64,000 bases of DNA from Climacteris rufus (lineage: Eukaryota > Chordata > Aves > Passeriformes > Climacteridae), in the NCBI GenBank assembly GCA_013398175.1, contig VZRZ01001932.1:68572-132571 (forward strand), in the 5' to 3' direction. A program made the position numbers and the translations under genes. Below the pieces are notes generated by a model. It saw only the letters and a list, made by a program, of their open reading frames with translations, ran no database searches and had not been told where the DNA came from. This document shows positions 49,429 to 61,792 of this stretch, piece by piece. Each line of letters starts with the position of its first letter. Within the stretch, counting starts at the first letter, position 1.

Positions 49429-50492
49429 TGTTGTGGTTTTGAGCCATCCCAAAGCTCCCACGAAAAGCTGTTTCCTTTCCTCTCCCTCTGCTCAGCTGGA
49501 CAGGGGAAAGGAATTTCTTCCAAGGTGAGATAAGGATACTGAGAGAAAAAACCCTGTAATTAAGCAGGCTAAAACAGGCTCAAAACTTAAAAGTGACAAG
49601 TGAATTTATTACAGAGTTAAAGGAGTAAGCAAAACATTCTCTTAAACACTTTCTGCCCCCACAAAAATCCCTCCCTCCTTCCCTCAGAAAGTAAGGAGAA
49701 TGGGGTGGGGGGAGGAGGGGGGAGAGGCGGTGGTTTCCTAGCCTGTTCATTCCTCAGATGTTTTTTCTTCTTGGCAATTATCTGGAGAGGAGGCAGGTTC
49801 CCTTCTCACAAGCACTGTGGCATTTTGCACATGAATCTTTTTCCCTCTTGGCAAGCAGCCTGCCTGGTCAGTGCTGCCCATTCTTCCTCCCAAGGCCAGG
49901 CTGGTCCAAACTTAGGGTAGGGGTGAAACAAGGCGTTTTTTTACTACAAATGACTCCCTCAGCTTCCGGGACCAAAGGCCTCGTTATCCGCGTCAGTCCT
50001 CCTCCAGATCCACAGTCTTTCCTCTAAGATTCCACCCCTCCTGCTCTGGCATGGGGTGGATCTCGGCTCCTTCATGGACCCTCAGGGTGCACGGGAACAC
50101 AGCATTAAATACAGTCCTTACCACAGGCTGCGAAGATGTCTCTTAACTTTGATGTTTGAAGCACCTCCTCCCCCTCCTTCTTCTTCTTGGCTGACTTTGC
50201 TGCTGTCCATATCTGTTGCTTCTTCTACATGCTGTACACCTTCTTCCCTGCCTATCTACAACTACATGGTGTGCGCACGCATGCTACTGTGACTCCTTCT
50301 TAAATATGTTGTCACAGAGGCGTTACGTTCTTCTCTAATTGGCCCAGCTGTGGCTAACAGCACGTCCATCTTCAGGGCCATCAGGATTAGGCCCTGGCTG
50401 GACAGTTGTGGAACCTTCTGGCAGCTTTTTACATGAGCCATCTTCCTGGCCCCTACCACACCCAAAAAACCAGACCCTGTCAAACCACCTCA
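49429..50492 (-). mobile_element. solo LTR, family D copy 3
   Basis: Edges TGTTGTGGTTTTGAG and TCAAACCACCTCA with a perfect 5-bp duplication TCAGA (49424-49428 and 50493-50497). The minus-strand poly(A) signal is TTTATT at 49605-49610, and a TATA-like element is CTTAAATATG near 50299-50308. This is the most complete copy of the family in the window and the best match to the copy at 16200. Open frames inside it are incidental. Confidence 0.94.
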
Positions 50493-50497
50493 TCAGA

Positions 50498-53400
50498 TGG
50501 CTTATTATCTTCTCTCATAAAATAGACTCGCTTACTAGTCCTCTTTACGTCTGGTTTCAGTATATTTCCATTTTAAACAGATGACCAGACAGTGTAACTT
50601 ATTCTGACTTAGGAGTAAATTGTGAAATGACTCAAGTATTCTCCTGTTGCTGGAAATAACTGTAATTTTTCTTAGGTTTTTTAATAGTTGCATCAAGTTT
50701 AGGGCAGATCATCATGCTATGATCCCTGAAGTTGATTGCCATTATTTGCTTTCCAGTTGTCTCCAGGACATTTTTCTGCCTAACATCAGAGGTTCCTGGG
50801 ACCTTGCATTTTATACTGCTTTCATCTAATTTCTATTATGCAAGTGTTTAAGGTTATAAAGTCCTTTCTGTGTGAAATCCTAGATGTTACTTCACAAATT
50901 TTAAAGGCAAATATATTAGTGTACGGAGACTGATCACATGAAATTTAGGTGAAAAGAAAGAATACACTTTATATCAAAATCCAGGGACTTAGCATTACTC
51001 GAACTAATCTTAACTAATCTTAACAGTCTAATCAAAGAATTATTAATCTAATTAAAACTATGATCATGTTTCCACTCCAAGTTATCCACTTCTTTACTTA
51101 AGTTTAATTTCCACTAATGCTATACAGAGATTTTTTAGAATTTACACCTTTGTTGTTATTCTGACCTTTGCACTGCCCTTGTGTGTTCTAATTCTTTAAA
51201 AAGAAGGTGGGGGAGGTTAGAGTGTCTTGTATCCCACGTTCCTTTCTGAGAGTGGTGTGTTGTTAACATTGTTGGTTTCTCTCTCCTCATAGAAGTTCTG
51301 CTTGAGATTTTTTCCGTGTTAACACTGTCTGCTTACTTGTTCTTTCTACATGGTTTTAAACTTCTCTGTTATATCCAGACTTACTGTATTTTATATATGT
51401 TGAAGATTTGTTCTGTGGGTTTTTTTTTTTCATTTTACTAAACCCAGTTTTACCCAGCTGCAAGGGCTGTGTTCCTTCATTGTCCAGTAATTGACCAACT
51501 GCCTGTCCACTTGGTGCCTTTGTTCTTTTCTCATGTTTATACTTTTGGGGGGCCTATGTGTTTCACAGATCTCCTTTGCATTGGACCATTATTTACAATC
51601 TGTCATAATCTTAGACGGCATTAAATGTATTTTTTTGGACACAATATGGGAATTTCTGTTTGTTTGGTTTTGTTTATTTATTTATTTGTTTTTATTTTGT
51701 TATGAAGCAAGGTGCTTGCTGGACAGTGCTTAAGAATGAGGCAGCAGCTCAACAGAAAAGAAAAACAACAAAAAAACAATGGACAGATTGAGAAAAATCA
51801 TTGTGTCATTCACAAAAATACCTCTTCTTGATTAAGAAGGAGGAAAAAAGGAAATATCATTGGAGGTCTAGTCTCAGATGACTGATTTTTAAACTTTTTT
51901 TTTTTAATTCATCTGCATCCCTTTTGACCTGTTGACCTAAAAGTGTATTACATCAGTGACAGTTGACTCCTTTTTAGCACTGACTGACTCTTATGTATGG
52001 TCACAGAAAAATCAATGGAAATTACTGTTATGGTGAAGAAAAGCTGTTCCCAGGTCTTGAGGATTAAAAATGTATACATTATGCTACTTAGCAGCATCTT
52101 CTATGTAGCTATGCAACAATGTGATATGTTTTACTCCTACTTTCATCTTTCTGGTTCCTCTCTATCACCTGAATCATGGACTTTCATGGTCTTTGAGTCC
52201 TTTGAACTAGATATCTATTCTGTATCTTGATTTTATTGCTTGCTCACCAATATTCTGGATTCATGCACAGGAAATGAAGTCAGTAAATGGCCATAAAGCA
52301 ATATTTCCCAGAAGTACTGGATTACATTAAAGCAGATTAGATTAAAATAGACACTTCATACAGTTCTTGTCACTAAAAGGTTCTTTATTAGAAGTAGATG
52401 AGTCTGTTGATTACATGGAATACTCTTATAGCAATCTTAAAAATTATATGGCAGTTCATTAGTCAGTAATTTTCAAAAATAACCTGGATTGATTAAAAGA
52501 ATGACAAATTCTATTGACATGACTGGAGGGTAAGGGTAGGGGAAAAAAGCAGCCCCCACTTAGAATTTTTATAAGATTCAGAGACCAGCCAGGCACCCAA
52601 TTCCTACTGAAAGTAAATGGGAATTGGTAGCATAAAATTGTTTATACCTTTGAAAATCTCTTTCATAAAGAAGTTTGCCTCCACTGATCAATCTTCACAA
52701 GTTTTTAGTGTAAAGAAACTATTTTACGTTAATGAAATATGGATATAATACCTTGCCTTGGTGATTCCTTGCATGTTGACAAGGTTGAATAAAGTTCCTT
52801 AAGCCTTCTCATCCATTATTACGGGATCTAATACAAATTCTTGGGAGATACTACAGAATCAGATTGAAGGAACATAATCTTCTGTTTGTCTCCTGTAGTT
52901 TTTAATTCCTAAACAAAGTAAGTGTAGGCACTAGCAGGTGAAGACAGTACAGTCTTTCTTCCACTGCACACTAATTTTCTGTGGATGCAAATAATCACAG
53001 TACATTAGATACTGAAGAACTGGGAACATTATGGGAACATTATGGGAACATTATGGGAACATTACAAGATTACATTTAATGAACGAAAAAGAATTTTAAA
53101 ACTTTGATATGTTGTTTCACATACCAGTTTATATTTTGCCAGTGTCTTCAAACAAAGTAATATGTTGAATAGATTTCTGATAATAAGTCTGGAGACACAC
53201 AAAGGAAATTTATATGAAAGCTCCTTTCTCCCTTGTATTGCATACAATAAAAATATTATAGTGGAAAAAAGTGTCTGACAGTTATGTTATTGATTATTAA
53301 TATAACTTTCTGGTTCCTAACATGCAAAGTAAGTTGCTCAAGAACAGTTAATCCATGCAAACCTTAATATTTTCTATGTATTGCATTATTGTTGTATTAG

Positions 53401-54330
53401 TAGCAAACACTGTGGAGAGAGAAACACACTTGTGCAAGCTAGTAATGCCTAGGGCAATTTCAACCATGTAGCATGGGTCAGGTGTTGAATCTGTTCCTTG
53501 TTTCTCTTTAAAAAAGCATCGTAGTACTTTTATCACCTTTTCATCCAAGAGGTTATGATGATTGCTACCGGGAAGGACATGACAGACCTAGGCTCATTTT
53601 GTTCATAATTTCAAGGACCCGAGATTCCATTTCCACTGAGATTAACTAATTATTACTCTGAGGGTTATTCAGGAGAGAGATATCCTCTCAAATCCTTTTG
53701 TCAAAGATGCTCCACCATGCATAAAATGATTAACTATTATCTAGGCATATGTAAGCCTGATTTTATGACTTAGAGTACTCTTCTAAAATGGAAGAGATTT
53801 ATAACCTCTTCTAATTCTAATCAGCTTAGTATTGTAATTAAGTATTTGGTGGGAGGAATGGAGAAGAAAAAAAACCAACAAACTATAAATACAAAACCAA
53901 AAACAAAATCAGAGAAGAAATATATCTCTTCTAATTTCAAGGCACCTACAGTATTCAAATCTTCTAGGATTAGCCTCCACTCCTGGTTATCAAATACATT
54001 GGTTCAGTGCATGCTCTATTACATCAGACAACTAGCTTGTGGCATCTTGTGTTTCCCCAGAGTATTTAAAATGGCACTAGTTTCCAAAGTTAAAGCAAGT
54101 GAACTAAGCTTCTAATCAACAACTGAGCTTCCTGAGCTTCCTGAGCTATAAAATATTTTATATTTCCTCAGCATAAAATATGCTTGACCAGCTGATGAGT
54201 TTTCATATTGTCTTTAGACTTTGTATGATTGCCTTACTGTGAGTGTCAAGTGCTAATTAAAAAGACCTGGAGTATCTGAGACATCTCCTTGGCACTGGCA
54301 GATATGATGCAGACCTTATAGAAACCGTTT
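50498..54330. other. AT-rich unique DNA with small tandem repeats
   Basis: Contains a TTTA-type patch near 51672, the 11-bp repeat at 53021-53064 and a short CTGAGCTTC triplication at about 54123-54148. No gene or transposon was recognised. Confidence 0.5.
53021..53064. repeat. tandem repeat, 11-bp unit x 4
   Basis: Four consecutive copies of TGGGAACATTA without differences. Confidence 0.95.
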
Positions 54331-54335
54331 CTCCT

Positions 54336-55298
54336 TGTATCCAGCTTATGTGGCAAGGTTTTGGTAGTGGGAGGCCTGCAAGAGTGACTTTTGTGAGAAG
54401 CTTCCTCCACTCTGTTTGACAGAGCCAATTCCAGTGAGCTCCAAGAGGGATCCAAAGCTGACCTTAACAATGACATTGGTAGTGTCTTTGTGATAACATA
54501 TCTAAGAAGGGATATAAAACACTGCATAACAGCAACATTGAGAGAGGAGTGACAAAATACGAGAGAAACAGCCCTGCAAGACAATATCAGTTAAGAAAGG
54601 GGAGGCAAGGGGTGGTCCAGGCAGAGATTCTCCTGCAGACCATGGCAAAGCTCATGATTATGCAAGTTGTTTCCCTGCCACCCATGGCAGTCCATGGTGT
54701 AGCAGATATCCACCTGCAGACTAAGGAAGACCCCATGGCAGGTGGAAGTGCCCTGAAGGCAGCTGCAGCCTGTGGAGAGCCCATGTTAGAGCAGACTACG
54801 TGCAGAAACCGCAGCCAGTGCAAAGGAGAGCATACAGAAGCAGTTCTTTTGGCATGACCTGTGAGCCCCTGGGACTCACACTGGTGCAGGACTGCATTCT
54901 GGGGCAGGGACCCCATGTTGGAGGAGGAGAAGAGCGTGAGGAGGCAGGAGAAGTAGACACAAGCTGTGATGAACTGCCCACAATCCCCATTCCTCACCTC
55001 CCTGAACAGCTCAAAGTGGAAAAGGTAGAAGAATCCAGAGTAAAGTTGAGGCTAGACAGAAGAGAGGGATCAGGCAACCTCTATTTTTAGACTTGTTCTT
55101 ATTTTTTTTTATACTCTGTTGTTAGTCGACAATAAAATAACCTTTTTCTAGTCATGTCTGTTTGACTGTGACAATAATTGCTGAGAAATCTTCCTTCTCT
55201 GGACCAATGAGCTTTTTGTCATATTTTCTGCTCTGTCCTGTTAAGGAGGGGGACAACTTGGTGGGCATCTCAAGGCCAGCCAAGGTCAGCTCACCCCA
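54336..55298 (+). mobile_element. solo LTR, family D-related (ERVL-like), plus strand
   Basis: Starts TGTATCCAGC and ends TCAGCTCACCCCA, flanked by CTCCT (54331-54335) and CTGCT (55299-55303), a 5-bp duplication with one mismatch. A TATA-like ATATCTAAG near 54498 and the poly(A) signal AATAAA at 55131-55136 give plus orientation. The internal tandem-like blocks, GCAGA...CCATGG repeated with ATGTTGGAGGAG or ATGTTAGAGCAG variants, are the decayed short-period repeats characteristic, from memory, of a passerine ERVL LTR group. The 102- and 136-codon open frames here are not genes. Confidence 0.85.
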
Positions 55299-55303
55299 CT
55301 GCT

Positions 55304-58300
55304 TTATATATGTCTACCTGTATTGACAGGTAGATAACAAGATTGATAGTCCAGGATATCTCAAATGATACTAAATTCCTTTTTGAGATAGTTGTGCTAC
55401 GCACTGTATAGCTACCACAGAACATTCTAGAAACTGCTCAGTTTCAGTAATAATGAGGAGATAGTCAGCTAGCTGAAACCAAGCATTTCCATGTGCATGG
55501 ACATATTAGACACTGGTGGACGTTGACAAGACCACCAAACGCCCCTGAAAACCCCTAAATGGAGGGGACTTCATTTAAGAGTGTGGAGTCATGTAGACAA
55601 GTAATGAAATGTTAACATTGAGTAACAGGCTACAGTCTTTGTGTGGCTTTTCATGGGTTTCAAAGGTTTCAGGAAGAAGACTTGTCAGACTTCTAAAACC
55701 CAGGAACTTCATTTTTAGATGGTTCATTTGTAACTTTTTAGCTATGGCAAATCTCTTTGTGGTTTTGTTTGTTTGTTGATTTTTTTTCTGTTTCTGTTTG
55801 TATGACAGAGCCTTAGTTTTACACTGATTATGAGAAACAAGCAACTCTTTTGTTCAGAATGATACACTTATAACTATGAAGTGGTGGTGTACTACAGAGA
55901 AATACAGGTCTATTATACCAGCAGAAGTCTTGAAAAACAGGAACAGAGAATACTGTAAAGGGGGAGTAGGTGCAAGACATGACAATGCCAGAGGCACACA
56001 CTAGCAGTGGAGATACTAGGCCTTTAAAAATTTCACAGTCAGTTAAGTAATCTCATATGTAAAATTGAATGAAGCACGTTTCATGGATAATCAAGAGAGC
56101 AAAGAACTGTTGCCTACTATAAAACTCATATTTGTAAAACAATACTACTTTTTTCTTTGTTTTTTTAAAAAATTGAAGCTGAAATAATCATACAAAAAAT
56201 ATGTTCATGACTTTTTTTCTTGTTTGTCCCCAAATTTTCCATGTAAGGGGCTGACAGGTGAAACAAAACCAGTGGTGACTCGCGGACTGTCAGCTGGTAG
56301 ATAAAATCCAAAAAAATACCCTAGGATATCAGATATCACATATCACATTGTGAGTAGATGAGTCAAGGCTCTTTTGACTTTAATATAATCTTACCTCTAG
56401 ACAGAAAGCTAGGATATGCACAGTTTTCAGATACTCGCAATGATTTGTGCTGTATTATCAATGTCAAGAAAAAGAGTTAGAGTAATACCAGTTTTGGATA
56501 GTGCTGGTTTTCATTTATTTAGTCTGTTTTCTTTTATACAAAGTATATGTATCCCTAGTATATGTATAGGTATCCCTGCAAATTGAATAATACTAAATAT
56601 ATGTTTGAATTTATTAGATCTTTAGATGCAGATGCTTGGCAGTGGTGGAAAGTTGCGTACATTAAGAAGAGTGTTTGTAGAAGTAACATTAATAAATTCA
56701 CACATATATGTGTGTATATATGTGTGTGTGTGTATGCATAAAAGTTTTATTTCTGCTTTCTCACCTTCTTTCACCTCCTAGTTGTAACCTCCTCTACAAG
56801 TCAGTAGCCAAGTCAAACAGCAAAGTCATGCTAATGGGTTCAGTGAAAGTGCTGGACCTATCAGTTTTTAAATGTTGCAGGTTTGACTGCAGGCTGTGTT
56901 CATTATAACTGTTCATTATGACTGTGGCATAATATTTCAAAGTTAATGCAACACACTACCCTGATATAACTTACTGAACTGCCTCCCTCCCCCCCCATAT
57001 CTATTCTGCAGAAGCTAACATTGTATTCACTTTTTACACGTGGAAATTATTAGAAGTTCTTATAAAATCAGAACTTTTATTTCTTCAGGACTGCCTAATT
57101 CCCAGGATGCAGGAAAAAAACCACCCAAACATGAATGCTTTAAGAAAATCTCAGTGTTATAGGTTCAAAGTTTCAAAAGAAAGTTTACTCAAATATTCTT
57201 CTTCAAGGAGGTTGCATCCATTAATTTTCTTTTAAAATTACTAAGATTTTTCTTTCACAAAAAAAGCCCCAAAACCAAAAATGCCCCACAAACATACAAA
57301 AACCCCCAAACTACCCTGAGAAGACACTGAAGCCTAGTGAAATTGAAAAACAAAGTGTAAATGCAGGGCTCTGTATGTAAATAACCAGTTCAAACCTTTC
57401 TATGAATATCTCCCAATATACATGTACAGTCATAGGTTTGGGGTTTAGCACGGGGTTTTGGCTTTTTTTTTTTTTAAGAAGAAAATTGTTAGAAAACGTG
57501 TCTCCCATCTCAATATTTTTATACGGCTTAAAGATTCAAAGTATTTCTGTTAATCCTGTCAGGGCAAGAATCTATCAAGGCTGTATAAAGTATCCATTTT
57601 CTATTCAGCCCAGAGAAACATGCTCATTTGTATGATTTTGTGCACTATATGGGATCTCAAAACTCAACACAATAATAATGATCAATTTTTAACTGGCAGA
57701 ATAAAACTGTTCAATATAACAAATTTAACACTAATCGAGATGTAAAAATACCAGAATCGAATGTAGAACATATTACAGTAATTGTGTTTGATTTGAAAAT
57801 GCCTTTATCATGAAGCTAAACCTGGTAATTTTTGTGGACTATTTTCATGCAGGAAATTCTTTGTCTCTTTCAAAATGGAAATGAATAACAATTGAAGAAT
57901 ATCAATCCATTCTGAGAGGTACAAAATGCAACAAAAAGGAAAACTGAGAAGTTTATAACATGGTCATGGTGCATAAAGGTATGAAGTATCTCTTGTTTTG
58001 TGTTTAGAGCATTAGATCAGAGTCATATTGTGCAATTTTCCTGTCCAATCTTTCTCTCCTAATTTTTTTTTATTTTTCTTTTTTAACTAAATTGATCTAG
58101 ACTATGTTTTCACGACTATGACTATTGTTATTAATAGATCGATAACATTAAACATAATTTACCTTTTAAAATGAATACATTATTTTTGCAGTGCTTCCTA
58201 AAATTATGTATTGAGGGCATAGTGCTTTTGTAAATTTCAGGTAATGTACTCCACTAAGTTAATTTTCCTCATCCTTAACATTTTTCCTTGCCAGAACTCC

Positions 58301-58362
58301 AATGTGTCAAAGGACCTTTAGTAACAGAAAACCAGGGTGAACAGCCCTCACAAATAGAAAAC
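55304..58362. other. AT-rich unique DNA, no gene seen
   Basis: Contains a TG/TA simple repeat (56701-56738). No transposon or gene was recognised. Confidence 0.5.
56701..56738. repeat. TG/TA-rich simple repeat
   Basis: Alternating CACATATATGTGTG-type sequence followed by a TG run. Confidence 0.9.
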
Positions 58363-58368
58363 AATATT

Positions 58369-58984
58369 TGTAGCCGCGCCGGCTGGACGCGCGTTGGCCG
58401 CGGGCTGGGGACAGGCCCGAGGGTGCACGGCGTCCGGCACTGGCTACGTACCCTGGTGGTGCGGGGGTCGGCTGCCTAGCTGCAGCTCTTCCCCTCTCAG
58501 GGTCTCAGCCGTGCCTAGCAGGACCTTGCCGGCTCCTCTGCTGAGTAGGTGTCCAAAGCCCGGTGGTAATCGGCGCAGCGACGAAGGCAAAGACTCGGGA
58601 GGGGCCTTTGCCCAGTGATATCAGCTCCTTTATTCCAGGGTTCGGGGAGAACAGGGTCAAGGCGAGCCGGGGACACTGGAGCAGAAGACCCAGCTCCTCC
58701 CCAAACAGGCTCCTTTATAGGGGAAGGTAAGGGGGGGACAACCAATAAGGAAACAGAGATTTACATATAACCAATGGAGAACCAAGGATACAAGAACTTG
58801 CTAGAAAACAACCATATAAGGAACATTACATAACTGGCAAACTAGCCAATGAGAACAACCGAACCAAAGCATAGCAACTGGGCCGCCCTAACCAGAGAGA
58901 CTGTTGCTAGGGGCAGTGGGCTAAACTTCTCTCCACCACTGTCGGGGCCTGCGTGGTGTGGCCCTGGCAGAGCACGCTGCCACA
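58369..58984 (-). mobile_element. solo LTR, family C (ERVK-like), copy 2
   Basis: On the minus strand it starts TGTGGCAGCGTGC and ends GGCGCGGCTACA, with a perfect 6-bp duplication AATATT (58363-58368 and 58985-58990). TTTATA at 58714-58719 is the minus-strand TATA box and TTTATT at 58629-58634 the poly(A) signal. CCAAT boxes (CCAAT on this strand near 58742, 58771 and 58846) lie upstream. The R/U5 part is very GC-rich. The match with 5444-5900 is clear; the U5 end differs. No internal viral sequence is present. Confidence 0.95.
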
Positions 58985-58990
58985 AATATT

Positions 58991-60273
58991 TTATCTTTAA
59001 AAAACATAAATTACCTTGTTGTTCTGTTTAAACTTTGAGATGTTTTACATAGACACTATCATGACTTACCATAAAAACATCCTCCCGTTTGATGTAAAAT
59101 CATTTTAATTATAACGAATGTAGTCAACATGATTAGGATCTGAAGTCTATGAAACACATCTACTTCCACACTCCTGCTGAAGAGCTCCACTTGCTCTTGG
59201 CCTTATGAATATCTGCCACTTTGCCGTCTTATGAGTCATTGCACTTGTGCATCCATAAATGACACCTGCTCAGAGTGCCAGGTTATTTATGAGTATACAC
59301 AAAATTTAAAGGCAATTAGGTGCACTTAATTGTACATAAAACCTAATTTTAAATACAAGGGTTTAGAAAAGAATTTTTTCATTGTCCAAGTGGGACATAT
59401 GCAGAATTTAATTCTGTCCCAGAAAGATTCTGAGGTGAAACTATGACATTTTTATGCCTAGAAAAGCGATGTAAGTTTATTTTTAGTTCTTTTTATGACT
59501 CCCTCTGAGTCTTGTATGTCTTGACCAAAGAGAACGAAGGGAACCTGGATGTTCAAGTAGAAGGGTACAAAATTAGTCCCAATACTGTTTTTTTAATTCT
59601 CTAACATAATTATTATGATTCAACATTTGAATATTGGTAATCTGAAAAGTCCCCAACCAGGGATTAGGCTGAACACAATTAAAAAAAAAAAAAAAGACAG
59701 TCTCTCTTTCTCCAGTGGATAAAAAATATTTTGCTCTCATTTAAGATGACCAATATAAATAATCTTTAATTTAGCAGTGTGTTAATAGTTTTATGACTCA
59801 GATTCATATATATTCTTTTATGGTATGTAATTGAGAAACTTGCAGTTAAAGATGGAAAGCTGCATTTGGTTACTTTTTGTTTTCCCTGTGGTCTGTCTTT
59901 ACTATGGTGTATTTTGTCACATTATGGACAAAGGAGTAGAGAATCAAGTTTTAACTTTCATGTTACTTCTCCAAATCCATAGTTATGCACTAACTGTGTA
60001 ATAAGCTTTAAATATTGATCTTAAAACAGGGGATAAATTTACCTTCAGGTGTGAGAGACCTCTAAGATGATGAATGGGGGCTACATTTTTCATGTGCATT
60101 TTTGTATATGTAAACAAAGTTTTGGATTAGTATGTATAATATAAAGCAGAGGAGAACTGTATTTAAATACTTTCTTAATCTCTACTACATGCATTTACTA
60201 ACCTAGCATGAGATCAAACAGATATACTCACACAGAAAGGGTAGGAATACGGAAGTAATCATTGTGTCACTTG
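58991..60273. other. AT-rich unique DNA, no gene seen
   Basis: Contains a 15-base A run (59681-59695). Nothing else recognised. Confidence 0.5.
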
Positions 60274-60279
60274 GGTAAC

Positions 60280-61016
60280 TATATATTGCTTGCCCTTGGT
60301 CAGCTTCCAAACACCAACCAAGCTGCTCTCTAACTCCTCTTCCTCAAAAGGGCAGGAGGAAGGAAATTTTAAAAAGCTTGTAGGTTGAGAGAAAGAGGCG
60401 GAGAGCACTTACCAGCTGTCATCTTATGCTTAACTTCTTTCCCCCTGCACTTTATAGGGCTCAATTGCCTTTTTGTTCATGGCAGAAATTCAATCAGTTA
60501 ATAACAGATCCTCTTTGCCATTCCTTTCTCCTCATACTTTACCTATGATCCCATGTGGGTCCTCTCCATGCGCTGCAGTCCTACAAGAGGAGCCTGCTCC
60601 AGCATAAACTCTCCTCATGATGACTTTAAGGAATGTCCACTTTGTCCAGCATGGTGTCCTCTAAGAACTGCAGTGTGGATATCTGCTCCAGTGTGGTTGC
60701 CTTCATGCTGGAGGGAATCACTTGCTTCACTGTGTTCCTCTCCACAAGCTTTAAGGGAATTTCTGCTTTGGCACCTGGAGCACCTCAACCCCCTTCTTCT
60801 CCACCGACCTTGGGTTGTTTATCACTCCTTTCAACCTCTCTTCTGTGAGTCATTTTCAAGTTTTTTGCATATGCTTTCCCAGAGTTGTCACTGGCATTGA
60901 TGATGAGCCCAGACATGCCCTGCAGCTTGGAGAAGGCTGGAACTGGCTCTGTTTGGTCCCAGACAGCCCCAAACACCCTCACAGTGGCCAAACCCTTGCC
61001 ACTTACACTCAATGCA
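60280..61016 (-). mobile_element. solo LTR, family D-related, minus strand
   Basis: The block order (CTCCAGCAT, GGCACCTGGAGCACCTC, TTGGGTTGTTTATCACTCC, GCTTGGAGAAGGCTGGAAC, CTTGCCACTTACACTCAATGCA) is the reverse complement of the LTR group at 54336-55298. A perfect 6-bp direct repeat GGTAAC flanks it (60274-60279 and 61017-61022). It is shorter (737 bp) than the plus-strand relative and well decayed. The 226-codon minus-strand frame 60785-61465 runs across the LTR edge and is regarded as chance. Confidence 0.8.
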
Positions 61017-61389
61017 GGTAACACACTGTCAATTTCTTCCTGTAAATTATCCATAACAACAATAACTACCCAAATACCAATGGCTTCTTGAAGTACTATT
61101 CTGTTGGTCCTAACAATTTTCCTGTCACCTATTGATGCTATCTGCTCAGTCATGTGTCTGCTTGGTTTTTGGTCTCTGACTTTCTTCATCCTACTTCCCT
61201 TTCTCATGGAGGCATCTGAAGTGTCCCTTTGTTTCAGAAGGGAGAGTAAAAGAATGGAGGCTATCAATATGGATGGGCAAGACATGCAGCTTATTAAAGA
61301 ATGAAATATGTTATTAATCTTCCTTGAGCACTGACTTTTGACTATCTGTTGTATTGATTGCAGCTGCAAGCTGTATTTGTATGGGAAAA

Positions 61390-61545
61390 CATAGTTAAGA
61401 AGGGGCAAAGTGTTGTACAGCAGTGTGTCTTGAGGGAAAAAAATGTATGAGAAACAACCCTGCAAACCTCAAGGTGAGTGAAAGAGGGTAGGAGCTACTA
61501 TAGGCACAGAAGCAGAGATTCCCCTACAGCCCACAGAGGAGACCA
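61390..61545 (+). mobile_element. LTR fragment, family D-related, plus strand
   Basis: The blocks AACATAGTTAAGAAGGGGCA, GAGAAACAACCCTGCA and GCAGAGATTCCCCTACAGCC match the TATA-to-R part of the LTR at 54336-55298. Only about 150 bases remain, cut on the right by a CR1 3' end. It faces the LTR at 60280-61016 in inverted orientation. Confidence 0.7.
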
Positions 61546-61792
61546 GAGAATCATTAATTTTGGAAAAGACCTCTAAGATGATGAAGTTCAACCATTAACC
61601 CAGCATTGACAGGTCCACCGCTAAACCACATCCAAACGCAGTACATTTATAAATGTGTAAACACTTCCAGGGATGACAATTCCACTACTTCCCTGTGTCA
61701 CCTATTTCAATGCTTGACCATCCTTTCTGTGAAGAAAACTTTGTCCTAACCTCCAGTCTAAACCTCCCCTGGCACTACTTGTCTTCTCTAGT
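61546..61792 (-). mobile_element. CR1 LINE 3' fragment (first of two)
   Basis: Antisense CR1 3' UTR and ORF2 end: AGAATCATTAATTTTGGAAA, GACCTCTAAGATGATGAAG, then CCAGGGATGACAATTCCAC and CACCTATTTCAATGCTTGACC. It stops where the 3' tail of a second CR1 begins. Confidence 0.9.

Noticed and set aside
47303..50492. A provirus bounded by LTR-D copies 2 and 3
   Set aside because: The spacer of under 1 kb holds no viral coding sequence, and the two LTRs have different target-site duplications (CTTAC and TCAGA), so they are separate insertions.
54549..55090. Overlapping open frames of about 100-136 codons on both strands
   Set aside because: They lie wholly inside a family D-related LTR (54336-55298), whose GC-rich internal repeats produce long stop-free stretches.
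60785..61465. 226-codon open frame on the minus strand, the longest in the window
   Set aside because: It crosses the boundary and target-site duplication of a minus-strand solo LTR, so its halves have unrelated origins. No domain is recognisable, and no splice or promoter context supports it.
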